Positions 46,887-54,905 of a DNA stretch of 64,000 nucleotides are shown here, in pieces. The notes beneath the pieces were generated by a model. It was not told the DNA's origin. It was given only the letters and a program-made list of their open reading frames with translations, and ran no database searches. The first letter of the stretch is position 1. The number at the start of each line of letters is the position of its first letter. Origin of the DNA: Styela clava (Eukaryota; Chordata; Ascidiacea; Stolidobranchia; Styelidae); the NCBI RefSeq assembly GCF_964204865.1, contig NC_135260.1, positions 19,080,001 through 19,144,000 on the forward strand. The letters run 5' to 3'. The position numbers were made by a program, and so were the translations under genes.

Positions 46887-48331
46887 GCTGGCGGTTGTGG
46901 CGTGTCGTTCTGCCGGAACGCGTTGTTGTTGGCGGTTCAGGCCTGTTTAAAAACAATAACGCTGTTTCAGTATTCGGCTCAATTGGTATTTCTAGTTCTG
47001 TTTCGATATGCGCCGGTTTTATTCTATCTATACTAACAGTTCGAGGATTACCATTAATATCTATTTTATAGTACTTTGCATGTTTTTCTAACACTTGAAA
47101 TGGACCAATATAAGGCGGTATCAAAGGTTTTTTAACTGCATCAACACGTAAAAATACATGTGTGCAATCTTTTAATTCTTTAAATATGAAGGTTTTTCTA
47201 TTTTCTGGTATTCTTGGGTTTGTTGGTTTTAAGTCTTGGACGAATTGTCTAAGACGCGCTATAAATTCATTAGGTGATTCTAAGTCCTGGTTTATATTGT
47301 TTGAAAAAAAATCCCCAGGTAAACGTAAGGATGATCCGTATACTAATTCCGCCGAGGATAAACTTAAATCTAATTTTATTGCAGTACGTATCCCTAACAA
47401 AACTAAACTTAAATTTTGATACCACTCATGGTTGTTTGAACATTGTGCCATAAGTGAAGCTTTAATTTGTCTAATGGGTCGTTCAGCGGTTGCATTACTA
47501 CAAGGGTGATAACTTGTAGTGCATATATGCTGACTTCCTAAAAATTTTATCATTTTGTCCCATAAAGAACTTCTAAATTGAGCACCCCGGTCAGTAGTTA
47601 TTACCGTTGGAGATCCAAATCTACTTACCCATGATAAAAGAAAAGTTTTAACGACAGTTTCGGCAGTTATATCTCGCATTGGCGTTACTTCGGCCCAACG
47701 GGTAAATTTATCAACCGTAATTAATAAATAAGAATAACCGTTCGAAACTGGCAAAGGTCCAATTATATCAGTATTTACTTCTGAAAATCTTTTATTGGGA
47801 GCTAAAATAGGTTGTAAGGGTGAAATAGTATGTCTAGTTATTTTAGATTTCTGGCATGGGATACAAGCTCGACACATTTTCCTAATATCTGAATTCATAT
47901 TTGGCCATGCATACCTAGCTTGAATTAAATGTTGAGTAGCTCTAAGTCCAGGGTGGCTAAGATTATGCAAAGTGTCAAAAATTTGTTGCCTAAATTTCTT
48001 AGGTACAACTGGTCTCTTATTGGGTAATTTAGAATCACAAATTAAAGTTAAGCCTGGAACTGAGGTATCAACAAAGTCTAATTGTAAACTCATGGGATTA
48101 TTTAACAATGCCTGTATTTCTGGGTCCGTGTTTTGCTCTTGAGCGATAGAAGTAAGAGAAAGATCGGAAATCGCTGCAATTGTTGATCTGGATAGAGCAT
48201 CAGCTACGATATTTGCAGAACCAGGTATATATCTGATATCAGCAGTGAATTGACTGATGTAATCGAGATGTCTGCTTTGCCGAGGAGATGTTCTTTCCAT
48301 TAATATTTCAATGTCGTTTACAAAATGGATC
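46867..48331 (-). CDS. pol: Ty3/gypsy pol C-terminal fragment: RNase H tail and integrase
   Basis: The frame formally runs to 48429, but the first ~32 codons are plus-strand LTR sequence, so the pol part begins at about 48331. Domains: the end of RNase H (SPRQSRHLDYISQF, ADALSRS); an HHCC zinc finger (H...H, then CRACIPC); an integrase core with Asp in NTDIIGPL, Asp in TTDRGAQF and Glu in SNATAERP, spaced D-x35-E and so intact; and a GPY/F module (PPYIGPFQVLEKHAKYYKI). Integrase inserts the cDNA into the host genome. Gag, protease and RT are missing, so this copy is truncated by the junction at 48331. The frame is continuous and its stop overlaps the env start. Confidence 0.85.
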
Positions 48332-48662
48332 TCAGTCATAAAATACGTAACAATTAGACGTCCTGTAAGGTACGATGACGATAACGCGTCATGCCCTAAG
48401 GATACCAAAACCAGCATAAAAGCGACCATTCGTTGGGAGAGAAAAAAGGGATAACGATGGACAAGTAATTAACGAACTCGGGCTTGCAGTGAAACTTTGA
48501 TTTTATGTGACTTATCAGTCATGACTTGGAACTGTTCTTTGTATTTGTAAATATACAATTGCAATATATGTATTCGGTACCAGGAGTATGTCTTCTTCAT
48601 AAGATCAGATCAGAAACAACAGCAATACAGAAATAATAGCAAAAAGATAAATGTTCCCTAAA
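48331..48662 (+). mobile_element. LTR-like repeat, copy C (left end missing)
   Basis: Matches copies A and B from ctcagtcataaaatacgtaa to gttccctaaa. Its left ~90 bp are replaced by the inverted pol fragment. It is followed by a PBS-like sequence, identifying its right side as the U5 end of a 5' LTR on the plus strand. Confidence 0.7.
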
Positions 48663-48664
48663 AA

Positions 48665-48682
48665 TGGTGACCCGACAGACAA
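48665..48682 (+). promoter_or_regulatory. Primer-binding-site-like sequence
   Basis: tggtgacccgacagac begins two bases after the LTR-like repeat. TGG complements the CCA end of a tRNA, and this distance is the usual one between a 5' LTR and its PBS. I do not know which tRNA would prime. Confidence 0.55.
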
Positions 48683-48690
48683 ACCAGCGC

Positions 48691-48892
48691 CTTTCTGAGA
48701 TGGAGTCTGAAAAGCAACCGTTAGAACTAAAGTTGACCCCAAAGACATCAACTCCACAAGCAAGCCGAGGATAAAAAGATCAAGGAAAATGAAAAACAAC
48801 AACCAAACCAAGATTCAGACAGTATGAAAAATCAAGGAATTACAAGCGAAATACCAAAGACTCTGACAAAAAGAAAAAGACTGTTAGATTTA
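48691..48892 (+). pseudogene. gag start of the plus-strand LTR element, frameshifted
   Basis: An ATG at 48691 opens a short frame (MESEKQPLELKLTPK...) that hits a stop after about 23 codons and continues in a neighbouring frame as a Lys/Gln-rich segment to about 48892. Its position just after the PBS is right for gag. Beyond this, the internal region to 49761 is AT-rich and unrecognisable. Confidence 0.4.
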
Positions 48893-49761
48893 AAATGTGT
48901 ATGAGATTCACATTATATGAACTATGGACTGTTATAAAAATATGTGTGTAAAACATTCATACTATATGAACTGCTTTACATCAGAAAAAAACCGTAAAAT
49001 CAAAAACTAGTCGGAACTCTTGACTACAAAAAACAAATGAGAAAGATATGAAACGAAAGAACTTCATAAAGAAACGCCCGCGAACCAACTTCAAGAAACC
49101 GCGCGATTGTAGCATTTTATATTGTACTATAAATATTTCAATTTCGTGTACAAAATGGACAGACATTCTTCTTCACAGGTATTTCACGTTTCCTTCTTTC
49201 TAATCTTTAAGGCGTTCTATATTTGGTATTAAACCCAACGAGGTTTACTCAAAAATATTTAATTTATTCGATTTTGGCAGATATTAGCATTCGTTTTCTT
49301 TAAATATACTTTACGTTGACTTTAACATTTTTTTTCAAAATATGATTACAAATACGATCGTATTTCGAATCAGCGCTTCGGGATGCATTTGCATAAACGC
49401 AAGTGAAATTCTCATTGTTTTTTATTTTTAAACGCCCAAAGAGGCTCATCACAATTATAGCCGGAAAGGCTCATAAACGCAACACGCGTATTTTTTTATT
49501 TTTTTCAGCGCTTCAAAATTTATTAATGCGAAACGAAGTGTATTAAAGCTAAGCATTGGTAGTAATCTGTCACCTAAATTATAAAATTAAACCAACGCCA
49601 AATCTTTTTCTTTCCATACACTGTATAACACACACACATTCTGTCTCATAATCATAATTTCAACTTTCTTATGTTTTTATGAATTTTGTTGCATTTTGTG
49701 TATTGTTTTTCACTGCACGCCCAAGCTTGGCCACTGCTCCGCAGCTAAAGTAGGTGCATAG

Positions 49762-50180
49762 TATAGGATATTGGGTAATTTTGCTGCTTTTGGTTAAGTT
49801 ACGTGTTTTGACTTAAAGTCATACTAATCTTAAAATTAGAAGCAATCTCTCAGTCATAAAATACGTAACAATTAGACGTCCTGTAAGGTACGATGACGAT
49901 AACGCGTCATGCCCTAAGGATACCAAAACCAGCATAAAAGCGACCATTCGTTGGGAGAGAAAAAAGGGATAACGATGGACAAGTAATTAACGAACTCGGG
50001 CTTGCAGTGAAACTTTGATTTTATGTGACTTATCAGTCATGACTTGGAACTGTTCTTTGTATTTGTAAATATACAATTGCAATATATGTATTCGGTACCA
50101 GGAGTATGTCTTCTTCATAAGATCAGATCAGAAACAACAACAATACAGAAACAATAGCAAAAACACAAATGTTCCCTAAA
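49762..50180 (+). mobile_element. LTR-like repeat, copy B
   Basis: 419 bp, nearly identical to copy A (28591-29010) across its length. Its end gttccctaaa abuts the resumed foldback sequence (tgcct), so it is the right terminus of the inserted block. Confidence 0.75.
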
Positions 50181-50596
50181 TGCCTAAACAAGTGCCTGAA
50201 AAAGTGCCTACCGGTAACAAAATAATATTTCTAAATTCCAGTACTAGACTCAAGTGCATCTCTCAGATATTTACTCAGGCTAATCAGTGTGGGTAATATG
50301 TTTATTTCTCTGTCTTTTATTAGTGAATATGCCATTTTATTTATTTTTCAAAGTGCCTAAATATGTGCCTAGCATACGTGGTGACCAAGCGCGTGCGACT
50401 GCCTTCAATACTGCATTTTAAATATTGCTATTGAGTTTGCCCGTTGCAATTTGCGTTTTCAACATTTAATTTGACCATTTTTAACTAATTAATTATGTTT
50501 TTAAAAGGTATTACGCCCTTTTTACTTTTTTTCCAAAGTGCCTAAATAAGTGCCTAATTTGCAAGTGCCTACTTTTAGTCCGTCCCCTACCACGGG

Positions 50597-50900
50597 AGTA
50601 CCACTGTGAAGCTAGTAGCACGGTGACCTTTGTATGCGACCAGGCGAAAAGGTCAAATATCGAGGCAGAATTATGGGCGGAGCCAAATTCGCTACACCAA
50701 ACAAATACGCAAATGGAATTAACAACAACATTACATGGGTATTTGAGAGTTGTTGTAAGCAAAAACTGGGAATTTCATTAATAAGGGAGTGGAGGAATGC
50801 CTTGGCATCAGATGAAAAGCCTGCAATCGATTTGACAAATTTTGTACATTGCGCCATCTCACGGACGTAAAGATTCAATTTTTCCACGCGAAGCTGTGTG
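50597..50900 (-). promoter_or_regulatory. Displaced upstream region of AMD1 (5' UTR or promoter candidate)
   Basis: This is the sequence that was contiguous with 40742-40858 before the foldback inserted. It is less AT-rich than its surroundings and contains a GC-box-like ggctccgccc (minus strand). It is open over about 90 codons on the minus strand, but with a TAG before the junction and no recognisable protein. It may hold the AMD1 promoter or 5' UTR, with the 9.7-kb element either spliced out as a 5' UTR intron or separating promoter from gene. Confidence 0.35.
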
Positions 50901-50943
50901 GAAGGAGCGTTTATAGAATGATAATGTTAGGTAATGTTAATTA

Positions 50944-51350
50944 TGGATGTTTACCCGAGCACCCATTTCCTCGGCCATGTCCGTAACAATGATCAATCAG
51001 CAATAAGTCAACAGTGATGTAACAATTGCAATTCATGCAGTCGCTCAGGCACATCTTTCGCCGGAACAAATTTTTAATTCAAAGGCTCGGCGGTGCGGCT
51101 GGCTCATCGTGCTAAGCGTTAGGAATACGCTCGCCACCGCACCTCTGAATGCTCTTCGTGGGTTCGCAGGTTCGAATCGCATGCAAGGATGGTTATGTGC
51201 GAGAGGATTGCTGGACTCTGGTTGTGTTTCCAAAAAATAGTTATAAATCAAATAACTTAGTTGTCATTATTATGTCTTCTGAGGACCTTTCGTTTAGTTG
51301 CAATAATCAAAAATTGATCCAACAAACAGTGGATAGACCGTTTAAATAAA
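50944..51350 (+). mobile_element. Diverged relative of the 39171-40066 hAT element, split by a SINE
   Basis: Blocks such as cccgagca.c.a.ttcct, tccgtaaca, aatcagcaa, gtgatgtaacaat, then after the SINE ggttgtgtttc and gcaataatcaaaaatt, align in the same order with 39350-39620. Both ends of the element are missing. Confidence 0.55.
51087..51235 (+). mobile_element. tRNA-derived SINE, 5' part (SINE family 1)
   Basis: cggcggtgcggctggctcat, cgtgctaagcgttaggaata and cgctcgccaccgcacc, followed by the B-box-like gggttcgcaggttcgaatcg, match the head of the 35.5-kb copy. It is inserted in the hAT relative around it. Confidence 0.7.
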
Positions 51351-51544
51351 AATGAACAGTAAGAAATGCCTAAATGACCCTGACCCGGAACCAGTCTTCA
51401 CTGGCACCGGTGTTGCTCGAGAAAAAGACATCTTGCCCACTGCAGGTTTGACTAGATCACTGGAGGTTTTTAGGCAAAAAATTGGTATCACCCCTAAGAC
51501 TATGGAACTCATATGCCCACACCCTATAAACTTGATAGCGGTCC

Positions 51545-51874
51545 TTGTTTGATTCCAGTCGTGTTAGCATGTCCAAATTGTTACTTAGCCTTATGCTATT
51601 TTTTTTGCACTTAAAAGCGCATTTGCACGAAGAAAAATCCGCAGAGCGTTTTGCCTTCGTGTTTATTAATACAGTAAATAAATCCTGTGCCCAATCCGGG
51701 GAAGAACTGAAACGCCTGGCGGTTAAAGTGTTTTCTGGTTTAGCCCAAAATGTGTTTGTTGCGTTGCTACGTTCAGTATTTCTGGAAGGTTTAGATGTTG
51801 ATATGAACAGGCACCTTTGTTATCCAGAGTCCGAGTCATTTGAGGAATTGGCAAGGGCAGTAGTAGCGCTTTAA
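51545..51874 (+). pseudogene. Possible gypsy gag remnant
   Basis: A 109-codon frame ends with LLRSVFLEGLDVDMNRHL and a SFEELARAVVAL segment. This is the pattern of the C-terminal part of Ty3/gypsy Gag capsids (LR..F..GL.D..IR..L, then SFEEA...A). It lies 170 bp upstream of an RT remnant on the same strand. The protease is deleted. Resemblance is moderate. Confidence 0.4.
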
Positions 51875-52047
51875 AGGCCCGCAAACCGATTATTGCGACA
51901 CCCTAAAATGTTTACGACGAACCTGAGTGGGAATTCTAAAAACAGCAGCAGTCATGTTGTGATTTATTTGAATAAATTGAGGAAATGCAGGTAGTTTTGA
52001 ATCAGTTGGTATCCCACAAGTAATGCTCGATCGTGCTTTTCTTCAGA

Positions 52048-52134
52048 AAAGATGGCAGGTGGAGGTTCTGCGTTGACTATAGAAGGCTAAACGAGGTCAC
52101 CGTAAAAGACACATATGGCCTGCCATGTATATAA
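52048..52134 (+). pseudogene. Ty3/gypsy reverse transcriptase remnant
   Basis: [20 protein letters not shown] followed by DTYGLPCI and a stop is the first conserved block of Ty3/gypsy RT. Upstream (SPWASPV) and downstream blocks are absent, so it is a fragment. Confidence 0.8.
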
Positions 52135-52238
52135 GAAATTATGAAACATTGAGAGGGACCGAGAATTTCTCACCGCTCCATTTTGCGAGTTGATACTGGC
52201 AGATTAAGTCTGTGAAGAGGTTATTCAAAATATTGCTT

Positions 52239-52302
52239 GATATCAGTGGCCGCTTGTACCTGGCCTTGTTTAGAGCGAAAAACGCTGGTGAGCGTCGTAT
52301 TA
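52239..52302 (+). repeat. Short dispersed repeat, copy 1
   Basis: gatatcagtggccgcttgta, cctggccttgtttagagcga and gagcgtcgtatta are matched in order at 54639-54696 (gatatcgacgctttta, tctgaccttgttcggagcga, aagcgtcatatta), both on the plus strand. Confidence 0.55.
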
Positions 52303-52320
52303 AAAAAAAATAAGTTGAAA

Positions 52321-52554
52321 ACTAATAAGTTGAACGATTTCCATTATTTGAAGCAAAAACCAATAGGGGATATATTAATAGGACTACAGCTAATTTTGAT
52401 GTCCGTAATCTACCCACAATGGTATGGAAAACGTTCAAATTATTACTATGCCCCTAGAATCGAACCATGGTTGGCTTGTCTAATCGGCGCCGTCTCGTTT
52501 TTTTGCTTCGGGAATATGGTAAGCCTATCTATATGTAAAATTTAGAGTCTAGTA
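52321..52554 (+). repeat. Inverted repeat, left arm (234 bp)
   Basis: Complementary, with scattered differences, to 54067-54298. The matched stretch runs from ctaataagttgaacgattt to agagtctagta. On the minus strand it contains a B-box-like ggttcgattc, so the arm may be a SINE-type sequence. Confidence 0.85.
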
Positions 52555-54066
52555 CAACGGTGCACAACCTGCGGCCGTAGTACAAATAAGTAGACATTCA
52601 TGAAAAAATAAGTTTTTTAACCCTCCCTCTCAAATTTTTGGCTTGCTACGCTCTTATGATACTATTCTTTACAACATTCCCGCCATCTTTTACTCTGTCA
52701 GCATTTAGCGCATGAATCCATTACTGGATCATTTTGGTCAAAACTATCAATTATAGTTTTCGCTTCTGACATCACCAATATTACCGTTGTTGCTCCGTTA
52801 GCCACCGGACGAAACTACACATCAATAATATAAAATCAAGAATTCAGAACGCAGGAAAATTTAGGCGAAGTAACCATTTCACGAAATTATTGGTATATAC
52901 GTAACGTAGAACTGGTTGCCTATATACATGCCAATGCTTCAGTGGCGTTACAATATGAAGTTGTGACACGTGAAAACTTATATGGGGCAGTCAAGAGCAA
53001 GGCCATTTTACAAGTCTATTTCAGTAATTAGGAGATAACACAAAAATATCAAAAATTTTTGCCTGTACGCTCCCTGATTCCTAATTGAAACAGTAAAAAC
53101 TGTATTTGAACATCACTGGGCTCTAGAGTCTAAAGTATTTGAACGGTTTTGCCTATACTTATCTTTATTGCTATCTTCAATTCTTTGCCAGCCCACCATA
53201 TTTGACTGATATCTGGATTGAATCAATTTAGTAGAAATCTGTTCGTTTTATAACGGTATATATCGATGTTGTTGTTAAAGTTTCTTTAGAGGGATTTTTA
53301 TATTTTCCTGCTGTTCCCAATCTTTTGAAACCGAAACAGGTTACTTATAATATGGGTAACATTGTTTTTTATCGGATTTGGGTTAATTCAATAATAACGA
53401 GTATTGCATTCAGTAAATCTGTCTTCATGCTGTTTATTAGTTTGTTTTTGCATAGTTCAATGCACAAATAATTTTTTCAATATCAGCATTTGATTGAGGT
53501 ACTAACATTGCTTGCGTAGCGCACTCAAAGAGTTCTGAAAAAAGAATCCCTCCAAATGTATTTTTAGAAATTCTTAACTTTAGCTCAAAACTTCTTTTTC
53601 TGTGTTACTTTCTGACTCAACAAAATTAATGTTTTATACCTGACTTTTTGCCCTGTCAGTAATGCTTTTTAAGGATAGCTGTGTCGTATGTTGCTGACAG
53701 ATAACAAAGACACGCTTTTTAAAATAGTCAAATTTGCAAGTAGTCTCTGCTTTAGCTGTTTATGAAGAGATACTGGATATAAAAAAAACTTTGGCACCTA
53801 TGCTTTATATTGCTCTCTTCAGTTTGTGATAAAAATCCCCTGGATTTCATATCAGATACTTTTGGTAATCTAAATACGCATTGGAATAAACACGTGTATT
53901 ATGTTCGGCATGTGATTTAAATTTTATCAACCTTACATGTAATTCTAAATACTATTCGGTCAACTATCCGACTAATATACATATCGCTTTATTATTTCTC
54001 ACCATGTAAAATCCAGAGTTCTGGACGTTGAAAAATATATATATAAACTTTATAGCTATTATAATC
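52555..54066. other. Spacer of the inverted repeat, decayed DNA
   Basis: It begins caacggtgcacaacctgcgg, a hAT-end-like sequence, but I see no partner and no readable transposase. The rest is AT-rich with stops in all frames. Confidence 0.35.
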
Positions 54067-54298
54067 TACTAGACTCTAATTTTTACATATAGATAGGCTT
54101 ACCATATTCCCGAAGCAAAAAACGGGACGGCGCCGATTAGACAAGCCAACCTTGGTTCGATTCCAGGGGCATAGTAATAATTTGAACGTTTTCCATACCA
54201 TTGTGGGTAGATTACGGACATCAGAATTAGCTGTAGTCCTATTAAATTATCCCCTATTGGTGTTTGCTTCAAATAATAGAAATCGTTCAACTTATTAG
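54067..54298 (-). repeat. Inverted repeat, right arm (232 bp)
   Basis: Partner of 52321-52554. Read forward it has accttggttcgattccagg, a B-box-like motif. The two arms enclose 1512 bp. They are either termini of one element or two oppositely inserted copies of a repeat. Confidence 0.85.
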
Positions 54299-54638
54299 AA
54301 ATCTTTCACTTTGTTTTCAGCGTTTTGATGATTCAACGACAGTACAGTTGGATGTTAAATTAACCTAACGCATGGTTCATATTATCGCTATGACACAACA
54401 ATTTTTCTCTCAATCTAAATTAGTGAAGTGAGTTGCAAATCAGCGGTAAATCGGCTGCCCCCGTTAAAAAAATGGTAATAGTATCAAATAGAAAGTTATT
54501 TATAACTGTCATACTGCAAAACCGGGACATTCAAGTCTATCCCCGGGACGGCGGAAAACATGCCAAAACCGGAACTGTTTCGCATGGCAATCCGTATTCG
54601 TATGGTATGGAAATAGCCAATCCTAATATATTATTAGA

Positions 54639-54696
54639 TATCGACGCTTTTATCTGACCTTGTTCGGAGCGAAAGGCACGAGTAAGCGTCATATTA
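54639..54696 (+). repeat. Short dispersed repeat, copy 2
   Basis: Partner of 52239-52302. Here it lies directly before the SINE tail. Confidence 0.5.
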
Positions 54697-54724
54697 CATC
54701 ATTATACAAAAGCCGATAAAAGGG

Positions 54725-54905
54725 CTTAACCATATGGCGAACCACGGCCTTTCGTCCGGTTACCATTCCATGTCGAATATGGGATTAGTTAGTTATTTGT
54801 TTTCGGAAGCATGGACTTAATGGTGGAGGAAGCCGTCACAAACCAGCGGTTACGTGAACCATCCTACGGCGGCGAAGAGTCCAGCAATCCTTTCGCACAT
54901 AACCA
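54725..54905 (-). mobile_element. tRNA-derived SINE, 3' body (SINE family 1)
   Basis: gaaccacggcctttcgtccg, ttcggaagcatggactta, gtggaggaagccgtca and cagcggttacgtgaaccat match 35549-35710. The tRNA head is missing. Confidence 0.7.

Larger units (their letters stand above)
43933..50180. mobile_element. 6.2-kb composite retroelement block inserted in the foldback right arm
   Basis: A 5-bp duplication of tgcct (43928-43932 and 50181-50185) flanks the block, as expected for Ty3/gypsy-class integration. From left to right it contains a putative minus-strand 3' LTR, env and pol (minus), then a plus-strand LTR fragment, PBS, gag start and a full plus-strand LTR copy. The first seven bases (ataggat) equal the start of the plus LTR repeat but then diverge. 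The strand switch at 48331 shows rearrangement or nesting rather than one intact provirus. Confidence 0.65.
40870..50585. mobile_element. Foldback-type DNA element with tandem-repeat arms, interrupted by a retroelement
   Basis: The outer ends are inverted copies (ggacggactaaaagtaggca at the left, its complement at the right). Both are flanked by cctaccacggg (40859-40869 and 50586-50596), a direct repeat of 7-11 bp depending on where the ends are set. Each arm is an array of a ~346-bp unit containing taggcac...taggcactt..gaaaaa, a tatgctaggcac block, cactgattagcctgggtaaa and ttgagtctagtactggaatt. The left arm (40870-42309) runs forward and the right arm (42508-43932 plus 50181-50585) in reverse, with about four and five units. 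The loop is 42310-42507. Long, internally repeated inverted arms plus a ~9-bp target duplication resemble Drosophila FB/MULE-type foldbacks. No transposase is present. Confidence 0.85.

Noticed and set aside
48332-48429. Apparent N-terminus of the integrase frame, including its ATG
   Set aside because: These ~32 codons are antisense to the LTR-like repeat; the junction is at 48331, so the start codon is fortuitous.
50511-50887. Overlapping ORFs on both strands next to the foldback
   Set aside because: The frames hit stops at the junction with the AMD1 5' flank and match no family. More likely 5' UTR or promoter DNA.
52237-54290. Two similar ORFs at 52237-52545 (+) and 54099-54290 (-)
   Set aside because: They are translations of the two arms of one inverted repeat; the shared peptide is explained by DNA identity.
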